Shown one piece after another: positions 14,927 through 24,744 of a stretch of 64,000 nucleotides of DNA. Positions within the stretch are counted from its first letter, which is position 1; every line of letters begins with the position of its first letter. The notes below the pieces were generated by a model. That model did not search any database, had not been told where the DNA came from, and saw nothing but the letters and a program-made list of their open reading frames with translations. The position numbers and the translations under genes were made by a program. Origin of the DNA: DATATB01 sp036268995 (GTDB lineage: Bacteria; Planctomycetota; Planctomycetia; Pirellulales; PNKZ01). The stretch spans positions 42,998 to 106,997 of the forward strand of contig DATATB010000148.1 of assembly GCA_036268995.1 (NCBI GenBank), read 5' to 3'.

Positions 14927-16771
14927 TCAAATTATCAGATGTGATTCCCAGTCACTGAAGAAACCTAGTGACGGATCGCTAGCCGTGCCTACGACAACGG
15001 CGCGGTCTAAAAGCCTGTTCTGTTCTTCGCAAGAAGTTTCTGGTAGGAGGGTGCAACAATGGCAGGCGGCGAGATTGCAGCTATCGGGGCCTTGGCCTCG
15101 GCTTTCCATGCAAATGGGATCGGTGGAGCACCACTGAGCTCTTCGAAGTGCTCTGATGAGCGTCGTCTCCAACCGGCCGGGGTGGCCTTGACGAACTAGA
15201 CCACCGCAGGTACCCTCGGCGTCGCCGGACGCGGTATAGATAAGCAGCCCGTTCATTGGCAGGCTATGCTCCTGTTGGCAGTATAGCCGCTCGCGGAGTG
15301 ACGAGCTGCCGTATCCGCAATCATAGCTCAGCTGATTAATAAGTAGATGGGCGAGAGTGTGGAGTAACACGAATCTAGGAAGAATGGTTCGCTGGCTCTG
15401 ATGCCGCTCACTACGTCGCTGGTTGTACGGTCCTGTTAGAAGACGTGTCCGTTCTTCCAATTCCCTATCCACCGACCATTGATCGAGCAGATCGGCACGG
15501 AGTTCCAAAAAGATCCCTTCGCCGCGTACCACGATCGCCGGTAACCATTCAAGCCTGCCATCTCTCGCCAAGTCTCGTTTTCGAGTATTAAAATCTCGGG
15601 CGTCTTCTGGAAGGATGCGAGAGAACCCCACCATCGTCCGGGTTTCGCGCAATTTATGGATAAGCACGATCGACCGGAAATAATGCTGAATAATCCCGGC
15701 GTAGTCCACTAGGTTTTGCGGCACAGCGTATAGATCGACCTTGTCGTTACCGCCACCGTGCGAAAGTACCCGATACTCGGCATGACGGTACTCTTCCTCA
15801 GACTGACCAACTGTTGTCTTAGTTGTTGCCGCGCCGGCCAATTTGTCATTCGCGGCCCGCTCTAAGCCGGCCGCATCGAGGAATCTCATCGAGGCAACAA
15901 TGTTGCACCGCGTCGGATCGACGCGACCATCAATTAGTCCCTGCGATAAAAGATTCCAGACCATCGAATCCTCAATGGCCTCGATGATCTCTCGAGGACC
16001 TGCGACGGAGGTGCTCGGTAGATAGATCGAACTAATTACATGTGGCGTATAAACATTCGCCCCACCGCGTTGGAGAACCCGCAGAGGACTTCCACAGTTT
16101 CCCGGGGGGGCTGGCATCTGCCCGAGCCACGGCTTCGCGCCGAGACACTTCTGGATGTCATCGAGGGCGCCCTCATTGAATGCGCCGCTCATCGTCTGTT
16201 CCTGGCCGCAGCTACACTGGATCAGAATGCCGGTGAGAAGGCTACTGCTCCGTCCGGCACGCAATCGCAACGAGCAAGTCGATGTGGGCTGAGCCGTCCT
16301 GTGGACCCATGCCATGAAGGGGAAATCCTGGATGTGCCCCTCCGGGCAGGCGGCGATGAAGCGTACCGGCAATAGCCAGGGGCGCTGCCAGTTCTTTCTG
16401 CCGTGACATGTCAATCCCTTATCGTATTTGCGCGCCTCGCATCGCTCCCGGTCACTGAACAGTCCAAGCTGCTTCATAAAGCCGCAGTTCGGGCAGTAAT
16501 GCCATAGCGGAAAACGGACGAACGGTATCTCCCGGCCCGCGTCTCGAACTCCCGGGCCCGGAATACGGTAATCATGGGGTAACCGGAAATGGTCTACCCC
16601 CACTCGATCCCGTAGGCGATCCTCCGTTACCTGGAATTCAGCAAGGGCGGGGCCAGTTGGGTAGGGCCAGACGTCGAGGCCGCAAGTCATGAGCGACTCA
16701 TCGCCTGGAAAGTTAACGATTGCACCGATGCCCCACGGTGAGATGAGCTGCGTGCGCCGGATGGGCTTCAT
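14927..16771 (-). CDS. drmB: DISARM protein DrmB (DUF1998-containing)
   Basis: 614 residues, the DUF1998 partner of the DrmA helicase in DISARM anti-phage systems. The N-terminus RRTQLISPWGIGAIVNFPG is typical. Several Cys pairs probably bind zinc: WHYCPNCGF, CPEGHIQDFPFMAW, CSCGQEQ, and near the C-terminus a Cys-rich segment (CNLAACHCCTLLPETSCEE) preceded by FVLLHTLAHLLINQLSYDCGYGSS, the DUF1998 core. It is the last gene of a four-gene minus-strand unit; its ATG overlaps the drmA stop (16768-16771). The next reading frame downstream is the convergent vsr, so no drmC follows. Confidence 0.88.
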   Translation of the reverse strand: MKPIRRTQLISPWGIGAIVNFPGDESLMTCGLDVWPYPTGPALAEFQVTEDRLRDRVGVDHFRLPHDYRIPGPGVRDAGREIPFVRFPLWHYCPNCGFMKQLGLFSDRERCEARKYDKGLTCHGRKNWQRPWLLPVRFIAACPEGHIQDFPFMAWVHRTAQPTSTCSLRLRAGRSSSLLTGILIQCSCGQEQTMSGAFNEGALDDIQKCLGAKPWLGQMPAPPGNCGSPLRVLQRGGANVYTPHVISSIYLPSTSVAGPREIIEAIEDSMVWNLLSQGLIDGRVDPTRCNIVASMRFLDAAGLERAANDKLAGAATTKTTVGQSEEEYRHAEYRVLSHGGGNDKVDLYAVPQNLVDYAGIIQHYFRSIVLIHKLRETRTMVGFSRILPEDARDFNTRKRDLARDGRLEWLPAIVVRGEGIFLELRADLLDQWSVDRELEERTRLLTGPYNQRRSERHQSQRTILPRFVLLHTLAHLLINQLSYDCGYGSSSLRERLYCQQEHSLPMNGLLIYTASGDAEGTCGGLVRQGHPGRLETTLIRALRRAQWCSTDPICMESRGQGPDSCNLAACHCCTLLPETSCEEQNRLLDRAVVVGTASDPSLGFFSDWESHLII

Positions 16772-19700
16772 TGCTGGTTCTCTTGATCGGTGTCGGTGTT
16801 GGGGTAATCACGACACATCATCGCTGAGCAGGTCGCATCGACATTCCGCATCGAAGTCGGAGTTGAAAGCGCGGCGTTTCCCCAGCTCGGTTGAGGTTCC
16901 GAGCCGGCGGGGTACATCAGGGGAATCGGGATAGGTGGCGGACCGAAAGTGCCATAATTGGAAGGCAGAATACCTTGCCAGCGCCGTAATCGATCATCCA
17001 GTAACTGCATGGTCAGCTTCTCCTCTTCCTTGTCGACGCCGCGAACTCTACGGAGGATGATCTCTTTAATATGCTCAATAAGCTCCTGGTCGGGGAATGG
17101 GTTCGGGGAACCCCGGTTCGCCTCAGTTCCCAGATAGCGCACCAAAGTGACCACGAGGGCGTGGAGGGCCCGTGAGCGAACGGGAGCGGCAAATGGGGTC
17201 ACGCTGGTGGGTTCGACCCAGCGGTAAATGGCCGCGTGGTACGACCGGAATCGCTCGTAATGAGACCGGTCTCTGGGCTTTGCGGGGTTAAAGATAGTCA
17301 CAACCAGCCCCGGACCTCTAGCCGATCGGCCGACGCGACTGGTTGCCTGGATATATTCGGAAGTGGTTTTCGGCTGGCCAATGACTGCCATCAGTCCGAG
17401 GCGGGGCACGTCCACGCCGACGGAAATCATGTTGGTGGCTAAGCAGATGTCCACGGGCCGCTCATCGCGACCGGGATCATAGGGTTGAAATAATCTTCCC
17501 AATGATTCCGGGATTTCAGTGCTCGGCATCCGGCTGGTCAGTTCGAGCGCGCTATTGATGAAGCGCCTTGGATCGTGGTCGGTTTGTTTCTGGATACCCT
17601 TGCGCTGCCACATCGCGTTCAGATGCTCCCGGATGTCCGCCCGGATCAGGGTGGCAGCTTGTCCGAGTTCCCGAAGGCTGTTGAAGTAGCTGATAAGAGT
17701 CCAGTACGGATCCCGTTCGGCCGCGATTCGACTCGAACTGGGAGGCCCCTGAAGCAGAGCGGATAAAGTTCTCACCTGAGCGGTGGTATGGGAAGGTAGG
17801 GCACTTGCGTGGACGCCAACATACAGGCGACCGTCGGCAGCCTGATCTTCTAGTGCGAAGAAAGAGTCTCCACCGCGGAGGGCTTGAGGCGGGAAAAGGA
17901 AGACTCTGTCGCTGCCGCAATTGTATAGGGCGTGGCATTGTTCGGCGGCTCGGCAGATGGTAGCCGTGGAGGCAATGATCTTTGGCCGGATATATTGTCC
18001 ATTAATCTCCTTGGAGCAAAGTTCCTGGATTATCGTCTCATATTGTCCCACCATCGAACCGAGTGGCCCGGAAATGAGGTGTAACTCATCCTGAATGATT
18101 AATTCGGGCGGAGCAGTGGAACCGATGCCAATGCCAAACAACGTGCGAGCCTCGGGTCGCCAAGGTAACATGGCGAACTTGTCCACAGTTCCAACGAGAA
18201 GGGTCGGTGGGGTACGGTATAAGTCCTCATCGATCACGCAAAGCGGCAACCCACTCGTGCCACTAAACGGACAGTCGTGTGAAACATCGGGGCACCGAAA
18301 GACGACCGTCTGAGGTGCTGGAGCCTGTCGATGTTGATAACCCATGACCCGGGTTATTTTACCTAGTTCGGTTGGCCCCATCTCCGCACCACACCAGGGA
18401 CAGTTGAGCACAATGAACGGGTTCTCTCGTGAAGCCTCCCTCCCCATCGCATTTAGCTTGCGGATTGCGTCAGTCCTGTCTCCAGGTGTGACGCTGTTTC
18501 CGACCCATAGTCCGATAGAGATCGGTTGGTTCCCCAGGTCACTACGCTCACGCCGGATACGTTCGCACGCGCAAATAAGAGAGGCCGCACGTTGAAACTG
18601 TTGAGTGGTCAGCAGCCGCAAGGTGTATCGCATCAAAACCGTCGTTCCTGCATTCGCTGGTTCGCGCAGTCGCCGTAAAAAGATCGTGAATGCCGTTAGC
18701 CCTAAATATGCCTCGGTCTTCCCACCGCCTGTTGGAAACCAGATCAGATCAACAATCGAACGCTCCTCATCGTCTGGTATCGCTAGCGAGCGCAGATTCA
18801 TGACAATAAAGGCGAGCTGGAAGGGACGCCATGCCCCCTTGCCGCCCTGCGGATTCTTGTAGTCTGGCCAAACTGGGGCGTCGATTTCCGCAACAGGATT
18901 GTTCGTTGGACCTGCGGCTCGCCAACTCCTCTTTTTCTCCGATGCGAGCTGGTAATGAAGCTGCTGCTCCAACATCGCTCGATTTGCAAGCCGGAAGGCC
19001 AAGCTCACGGTGTTGTCATCGCGCAGCAACTGTGTCCCGGCGCGGAAACGAGCGAGGCAAGTGCGGCAATTGTTAAGGTGTCTCTCGCCGGCAGGGCGGT
19101 AAGACTCTGGGAAGCCATTGTCATCCAGGCGGTTCTGTTGGCCCGTAATCCAAGCCTCGTATCGATCGCCGAGCTCATCAAGGACAATGAAAAGATGATC
19201 AGGGTTCTGCACGTCGGCGAGATCGAGCATGCGCAGCTCTAAGCCCGGGAGCGCAGCCGGAATGATGGGCTTCAGTTCATAGGCAGGCATCACCTCGGAC
19301 CTGATGGCAGTTATGGCTTCCCCATCTCCTTCCCATTCAGCGCTACAACCGTGTCCAATTGCGAATGTCTTCTCCTGGCTGTAAAGCAGATTCATCGAGG
19401 CGTCGTCGTCGTGTAACGGCTCACCTTGCCGCTCTGGGTATTCAAGAAAACAGGCGGTCCCGTTGGAATCGCGAATTCTTAGTCCAACCTGGAAGAAACA
19501 CTTCTCATTCTCGGGCCGGCCACCGCTTTCCAGGGTATTCACAAGGCTTGCAGTTAGCAGTCTCTGATCGGGCAAGTCTGCATCGGCGACTGGCCGGCTG
19601 ACGAGGCAGATCTGCAATCCGGTGGGCTTTCCTACCTTGTCAACAACATCGCGTCGGACGATGACTGTTCCTGTGCCTCGAAGTTCGCTTGATGCTATCA

Positions 19701-20277
19701 GTAGAGGCGGAATCGCGAGAGGCGTGCGCTCATATTGAACGCCCTCTTTGCTCTCGCCAGACCTTGTCTGGTACGTTCGCTTGGCCGTCGTATAAGTCGC
19801 AGCCTGAATGTCCGCGGCCAATCCTTCGGAGGGAAGCAGGACGAAGCAGCTAAAGCCGAGCGCCGACGGGAGGTAGGCATTGATTAGTGACGTGGTGTAG
19901 TCACTAGCGTCGGCAGGGTCCTCAGAAATTTCGGAAAGATCAAGGTCGTCCGTTGTACCAGCCTCGCTCGACAGCTCTTCCAGTTGCTCTTCCGTCTCCT
20001 CGTTCACTGGATCGACAACCGTCCCAAGCGTCTCAGCCTGTGTGACCGCCTCCGCGGCTTGTTCAATCTTTGCTGCCTGTGGGAATAGAACGCCGGCGCC
20101 ATAGCGGTTCCGAGGTGGCTCCGCGATCAATATCTCCTCACCATTCTGCTGACGGCAACCATCGATAGGATCTGGGCCGATCAGTTCCTTTCGAAGGAAC
20201 TCAACAATTCGATCCCGCATCTGTCGGGGTGTCAGTGCCGGTGGGTTGGGCGGCGGCGATGGCTGGAGCTGATTCAT
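16768..20277 (-). CDS. drmA: DISARM helicase DrmA
   Basis: 1169-residue SF2-type helicase. Walker A is FPTGGGKTEAYLG near residue 515, the DEAD-box equivalent is QDELHLISG near 727, and the C-terminal helicase lobe contains NMISVGVDVPRLGLM and YIQATSRVGR near 950-990. About 500 residues precede the ATPase, with an acidic segment (EETEEQLEELSSE, DDLDLSEISEDPAD). DrmA with DrmB forms the conserved core of DISARM and is reported to bind and translocate on DNA. The ATG overlaps the stop of the NERD-UvrD gene by four bases, and its own stop overlaps the drmB start, so all three are probably co-translated. GC is lower than in the chromosomal flanks. Confidence 0.88.
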   Translation of the reverse strand: MNQLQPSPPPNPPALTPRQMRDRIVEFLRKELIGPDPIDGCRQQNGEEILIAEPPRNRYGAGVLFPQAAKIEQAAEAVTQAETLGTVVDPVNEETEEQLEELSSEAGTTDDLDLSEISEDPADASDYTTSLINAYLPSALGFSCFVLLPSEGLAADIQAATYTTAKRTYQTRSGESKEGVQYERTPLAIPPLLIASSELRGTGTVIVRRDVVDKVGKPTGLQICLVSRPVADADLPDQRLLTASLVNTLESGGRPENEKCFFQVGLRIRDSNGTACFLEYPERQGEPLHDDDASMNLLYSQEKTFAIGHGCSAEWEGDGEAITAIRSEVMPAYELKPIIPAALPGLELRMLDLADVQNPDHLFIVLDELGDRYEAWITGQQNRLDDNGFPESYRPAGERHLNNCRTCLARFRAGTQLLRDDNTVSLAFRLANRAMLEQQLHYQLASEKKRSWRAAGPTNNPVAEIDAPVWPDYKNPQGGKGAWRPFQLAFIVMNLRSLAIPDDEERSIVDLIWFPTGGGKTEAYLGLTAFTIFLRRLREPANAGTTVLMRYTLRLLTTQQFQRAASLICACERIRRERSDLGNQPISIGLWVGNSVTPGDRTDAIRKLNAMGREASRENPFIVLNCPWCGAEMGPTELGKITRVMGYQHRQAPAPQTVVFRCPDVSHDCPFSGTSGLPLCVIDEDLYRTPPTLLVGTVDKFAMLPWRPEARTLFGIGIGSTAPPELIIQDELHLISGPLGSMVGQYETIIQELCSKEINGQYIRPKIIASTATICRAAEQCHALYNCGSDRVFLFPPQALRGGDSFFALEDQAADGRLYVGVHASALPSHTTAQVRTLSALLQGPPSSSRIAAERDPYWTLISYFNSLRELGQAATLIRADIREHLNAMWQRKGIQKQTDHDPRRFINSALELTSRMPSTEIPESLGRLFQPYDPGRDERPVDICLATNMISVGVDVPRLGLMAVIGQPKTTSEYIQATSRVGRSARGPGLVVTIFNPAKPRDRSHYERFRSYHAAIYRWVEPTSVTPFAAPVRSRALHALVVTLVRYLGTEANRGSPNPFPDQELIEHIKEIILRRVRGVDKEEEKLTMQLLDDRLRRWQGILPSNYGTFGPPPIPIPLMYPAGSEPQPSWGNAALSTPTSMRNVDATCSAMMCRDYPNTDTDQENQQ

Positions 20278-22064
20278 CGGCCAAGACTCCTCTGGATTTT
20301 GTCACGCACCGCTTGCTGATAATCCGTGCGGCAGGATTCCTTCATGATTACGACCAGCCGCTCACGCGCCCGCGACATACCGACATATAGTAGCGACCGG
20401 CTCTCGTCATCGGCGATCCGACTGACATCGTGAAGCACGATCATCGAATTCTCCATCCCCTTGAAGGCATGGATTGTGGAATGCCCGATGGCGGTCCTGT
20501 TTCTTTTTCCGATTGCCTGGTCTGCAAGGTCGACCAGAGGCTGGCCGGCAAGTCGATCCATCCCAGCGAGACACGAATGGCCGAGCACGACCGGCGAGAG
20601 CAGTGTAATTTCGCGAGGTCCAACACCTTCATTGATCGCTGCCGAGACCACTTGCTCAACGACAGCTCGCGCCTGCACTGGGTTATCCGGCACGAATCGG
20701 TAATCAACGGCGCGCCCTGGAACGTCAGCGAGCCGGAATGGAGGTTTCTCGAAACCGGAGAGTAGGCAGGTCTCTTCACCGATCGCGCGAGTGTTCCGGC
20801 AATTTACGCGGAGGCGGGCCCTTGCAAAGTGGGGAGCGCGACTCTGAAGTAGTTGAAACATCTCATCGGAGTCGAGCTGGCCGTAGATCGCCTGTCGCTC
20901 AAAATCGCAGAAGATTGTCCATCGTCCACCAGCTAGTCCGCCCCTCACGAGAACGTCTAATGCGTCGAGAAACGCTGGGCGAATCAGATCCTGCGCCTCG
21001 TCAATAATGAGGACATCGAAGGGGTCACGTACGCCCTCCTCCATCGCAAGCTGCGAGAAGAAGGGGTACTGATAGTCAAAGATGTCGGCGGGCTTCTGGT
21101 CTCGCAGCTTGCGGAATTCTTCCCAATGACTGGAGCTTTTAATCAGCGCGTCGAGGAAGGAATGAAAACTGCCGGCAACGATCTGCGATTCGAGCTTTTC
21201 AGCGCGGTTCTGATCGTCGAGCCATTTGCCGAGGAGTCGGTTGAAACAGAGTAAAAGCACACTGCGGTTATCGTTTGCAATCCGACGCGCGAATTCGCGG
21301 GCCAGAAAAGTCTTTCCCGTTCCACCTCCGCCTTCAAATAGGCAACGTGGATTGTCCTCCATTACATCGAGCTTCTCGTACTGCTCCGTCGTAAGTCGAA
21401 GCAGCTCAACGTCGGTTCCGCCTTCGATGTCTCTCGAGCTGGCCACTAACTCGAAATCTCCCCTGAAGATGGCTAGCAGTTCCGAAATTTGCTCTGCAGT
21501 TGGTCGCGAGGCAACGGAGTCATACCACGGTTCCCTGCTTACCTTGATATGACAGTGGCGTGCAAGTTCACGAAGGAAACGGTTGATTGGGAGTCGCCGT
21601 GAGTCGCGGTCATAGATCTGCCAGTTTTCCCACTCCGGATCCTGCTCGCCGAAGACGACATGGGGGAAGAGTACGCCGTAACCAAACACGATACGGTTGA
21701 GCGGATGGCCTCTCCCCGTGACACGGGCCAGTTCTGCCTTTAAGGAGAACATGGCATCCTTTACCTGCGCAAATGGACTACGGGGACTTCGAGTGCTCTC
21801 GTTGTATCGATTGGTGAAAACCCACTCGCCATTGCGGCGGGCAACCGCGCCCCCCTTCACTTCCAGACAGAAAACGCCTTGCTCCGGGATGAGAACCACA
21901 AAGTCGATCTCACCGTAAAGCCTTTTTACGTGGCGTGCCAGTCCCAGCGAGTGGAGCACGATCCAGTCGGCGGTATCAGGATCGCTCTCGAGAAGGGCGA
22001 ACACCTGCTTTTCCCCCGAGCTTTTCACGTCAGATGCCAGGCGCTCCGGAATCATGCGTGCCAT
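20274..22064 (-). CDS. NERD nuclease-like domain fused to UvrD-type helicase
   Basis: 596 residues. The N-terminal NERD domain carries the PD-(D/E)xK-like pattern EIDFVVLIPEQGVFCLEVKGG at about 52-72. A UvrD/Rep-type SF1 helicase follows, with GGGGTGKT near 245, IIDEAQD near 353, a C-terminal STIHAFKGMENSMIVL and YVGMSRARERL near 565. Such fusions would cut or unwind DNA. It sits between the drmE-like gene (35-bp overlap) and drmA (4-bp overlap), so it is an integral member of the operon rather than a passenger. It is not one of the classic five DISARM genes, and it may supply the nuclease function normally assigned to DrmC. That last point is inference. Confidence 0.85.
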   Translation of the reverse strand: MARMIPERLASDVKSSGEKQVFALLESDPDTADWIVLHSLGLARHVKRLYGEIDFVVLIPEQGVFCLEVKGGAVARRNGEWVFTNRYNESTRSPRSPFAQVKDAMFSLKAELARVTGRGHPLNRIVFGYGVLFPHVVFGEQDPEWENWQIYDRDSRRLPINRFLRELARHCHIKVSREPWYDSVASRPTAEQISELLAIFRGDFELVASSRDIEGGTDVELLRLTTEQYEKLDVMEDNPRCLFEGGGGTGKTFLAREFARRIANDNRSVLLLCFNRLLGKWLDDQNRAEKLESQIVAGSFHSFLDALIKSSSHWEEFRKLRDQKPADIFDYQYPFFSQLAMEEGVRDPFDVLIIDEAQDLIRPAFLDALDVLVRGGLAGGRWTIFCDFERQAIYGQLDSDEMFQLLQSRAPHFARARLRVNCRNTRAIGEETCLLSGFEKPPFRLADVPGRAVDYRFVPDNPVQARAVVEQVVSAAINEGVGPREITLLSPVVLGHSCLAGMDRLAGQPLVDLADQAIGKRNRTAIGHSTIHAFKGMENSMIVLHDVSRIADDESRSLLYVGMSRARERLVVIMKESCRTDYQQAVRDKIQRSLGR

Positions 22065-24744
22065 AGGTTTCCTCGATGCGCCGTCGGTTCACATCTTTCT
22101 CGGGAACAAGTATTGGCTGGCGATCAATGAACTGGACCTCGACGATGCTGAGCCTGCCGACTCCTTCGACCTCCACGGACATCGCTTCGCGTCTGCTTCC
22201 GGCTAGAAGCCGCGGGAGGGCCGCCGTCAACTCGCGATACAGGTAGCTCGACGCCTGGAGATGGGCGCCGCGAACAGTGTGAATCGCCTCCCGCACCTGC
22301 TCGAGGCTATTGCGCAATTGAACATTCCCTGTAGCCTGGACGATTGCGTCGAGGTCTGACTCGTCCTGAGGCCCAATCGTATCGTCTGTGAAGATCCAGT
22401 TGCGAACCGTAGTCGGAGTCCTATGGCAGCCGCACTGCCGAAGGGCATCCACAACAGCCTGGAACCGCCGAGACCGCTGTTGCCAGAGATCGTGCAGCGC
22501 TTTCCTCCACCGACCGGCTACTTCCCGAAGGTGCCCCAGGCCCGCTTGCCGGAGCCCCACATCCGCTTGCCGACGAAGAACGTCAGCGTCCGCCCCTTCA
22601 ACGAAAGCGATTAGATCGCCCTCCTGTAACTGGTCAACAGTGCGCTGTGGCAAGCTCGACGAAGAGCCGCGTTCCATCAGATCAGAAACGATCAATAGGC
22701 GTCGGTCAGCCGTGACATAGGCACATGAACTATCGGTGAAACTTACGTACCACGCCTCTAACGAATCCGAGCTGCCGGGCTCGGAGGCGGGAATCCGGTG
22801 CCCGTGCCGGCGAGAATGCTCAAGCTGCAGCTCGAATTCCATTGCTTCTTCGCTGTTGTCCTTGACCACGGCAGGGCTCTCCGTGGGACTTTGGTCTCGG
22901 TCGAGCTCCCACCTCCCAGGTTCGAGGCCAAGTAGTTGCGCGCGTGGCGGATGCGAAAGCTCTGGTGCTCGCTGTCGGGCCCATTGTTTGGCAGCCGAGG
23001 CATGCCAGCTCACCTCAAAAGGATAGGCGAGGATGATGGTGACCGGGGCTACATGGCTATGGAGCAAACGGAACATTCGGTCGTGCCCCATCCAGCCTGA
23101 GATGATCAGAAAATCGGCCTTGTCGATCTCGGGCACATCCGAAACACACAAGAAGCGGAGACCGGCACCTGGCCAACGGCTGGCGAGCTTTGGCTTCCAG
23201 TAATCGACTGTTGCTTCGACCTCCCGACGGTCAGACAATACGACCACACCGCACCGCAGCCCGTCCCCATATAACCGATCTACCACTTGCTCAAACCCAT
23301 GAATTTTCGGTGTGTCCGTCTGAAAATGATTGGCGGCATGCCGGAGGTTATCGATAACCTCCTGTGCCAAGGGACGGGCAGCGGCGCCAAGATTCTGTTC
23401 ACCCAAATCGTCCACAAGTTCGGAGATACTTCTCTCTTCAACACGCTCCGATTCTGGCTGAGCGGTTGATGCGAGTGGCCTCAACAACCGCGAAAGGGTT
23501 AGAAGAATTCCGTACCAGCGCCGCAGCAGCGGGTCCATGCGGTCAACATCGGTCCCAAGAGCCCGTCGAAATTGGATTAGTCCTTTGGCGGCTGATGAGA
23601 GCAGACCCTCGTCGTCACAGGCTGCCATCTCTTGCCGCTCGTTTGCCATGCACTGGCACGACTGTTCAAGGACCGAGAATGGGTGCTCCGCATTGAGGCT
23701 CGTACCCGGTAAAGCTAGGACCCCAGATCGGAAATCGTTGCCATCCCACCTCCAGATGGCAAAGTCACTGAGCTCAAGAAGTTCTCTAATCTCCTGATCC
23801 CATTCGCAGTCCTCGAGGACTGCGAGAACCGGAAGATGGCGATCGAGAAGCTCCTGTACGATCGTCGTAGCATTGAGGAAGGTGTGGGCGCCGTCGAGAA
23901 TGACCAGGGGCTTCTGGTGCCGTCGGCGCTCCGCGTCGAGATACGGCAAGATTAGTCCTGGCAGATGAGTCACCACCAACAACGGGTCGGATGCCGCACA
24001 CCCACTCCCCCATGGCCTGACTTGCCCATCAGACGTCAGAGCTCCCCAGAGGAAGAGGTCTTCCAGCAAGCTCTCTGAGAGCTGACCGTTTTGCATGAGA
24101 ATGCGGGTGGACTGTGAAAGGTGGTGTGTCGCTGCGAGACGACTCACGAGGAGCACACCGTTGGTCACTAGCCGGTCATTCCCGGACATGTTGGAGTCGG
24201 TCAGGCGCTCCAGAACCGTAGTAGTAGGAGTCTGTTTCAACTGCCTCAAGAACTTCTGCGCCTGAACGGGCTGTGCGGCTGAGCGCGTCGGCCGGAATCG
24301 GAAGCGATTTCCGATTGAAACTCCGACTCGTCCTCCAGCTGTGCGAACATAAAATCGCCTCTCACCGTTCTCGACGACCTCCTTTTCAAACTCAACGACA
24401 ACGGACGCGCGCTCATCCACATACAGCTTTTGGCCAGGACGAAAGGACAACGGCTCTTCGACCCGGCGCCGCCATTCTTGCTGAACGACGGCCAGAGCCG
24501 CGCCGACAGAAATCCATGCCGCGACTTGCGGGGACCGTGGAAACACCATTACGGCGCGATTGCCTGGCGCCGCAGCCTCTCGAAGCTCAGCGGCTACCGC
24601 GATGGCAACCTGAAGGACTCCTGGCAACTCGGCGAAATAGTCGCTCTCCGGATCACTCTCCGGGAATTGTGCTGCCTCTAATCGCCGCAGGAATGGAAAT
24701 CGCCGACGCAATTCGTTTAGCAGGGATGACCAAGTTTCGGCCAT
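22030..24744 (-). CDS. drmE: DrmE-like DISARM-associated protein
   Basis: 904 residues from the ATG at 24744 (MAETWSSLLNELRRRFP). The open frame continues upstream to 24930 without a ribosome binding site. It has no classical Walker motif. A Rossmann-like segment (PLVILDGAHTFLNATTIVQE, then LPVLAVLEDCEW) sits in the middle, and a second one later (RCGVVVLSDRREVEATVDYW; DFLIISGWMGHDRMFRLL) resembles a degenerate helicase lobe. Position at the head of an operon with NERD-UvrD, drmA and drmB, size and general make-up suit DrmE, a class 2 DISARM protein of unknown function. Assignment rests mainly on context. Confidence 0.6.
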   Translation of the reverse strand: MAETWSSLLNELRRRFPFLRRLEAAQFPESDPESDYFAELPGVLQVAIAVAAELREAAAPGNRAVMVFPRSPQVAAWISVGAALAVVQQEWRRRVEEPLSFRPGQKLYVDERASVVVEFEKEVVENGERRFYVRTAGGRVGVSIGNRFRFRPTRSAAQPVQAQKFLRQLKQTPTTTVLERLTDSNMSGNDRLVTNGVLLVSRLAATHHLSQSTRILMQNGQLSESLLEDLFLWGALTSDGQVRPWGSGCAASDPLLVVTHLPGLILPYLDAERRRHQKPLVILDGAHTFLNATTIVQELLDRHLPVLAVLEDCEWDQEIRELLELSDFAIWRWDGNDFRSGVLALPGTSLNAEHPFSVLEQSCQCMANERQEMAACDDEGLLSSAAKGLIQFRRALGTDVDRMDPLLRRWYGILLTLSRLLRPLASTAQPESERVEERSISELVDDLGEQNLGAAARPLAQEVIDNLRHAANHFQTDTPKIHGFEQVVDRLYGDGLRCGVVVLSDRREVEATVDYWKPKLASRWPGAGLRFLCVSDVPEIDKADFLIISGWMGHDRMFRLLHSHVAPVTIILAYPFEVSWHASAAKQWARQRAPELSHPPRAQLLGLEPGRWELDRDQSPTESPAVVKDNSEEAMEFELQLEHSRRHGHRIPASEPGSSDSLEAWYVSFTDSSCAYVTADRRLLIVSDLMERGSSSSLPQRTVDQLQEGDLIAFVEGADADVLRRQADVGLRQAGLGHLREVAGRWRKALHDLWQQRSRRFQAVVDALRQCGCHRTPTTVRNWIFTDDTIGPQDESDLDAIVQATGNVQLRNSLEQVREAIHTVRGAHLQASSYLYRELTAALPRLLAGSRREAMSVEVEGVGRLSIVEVQFIDRQPILVPEKDVNRRRIEETYGTHDSGAPGI

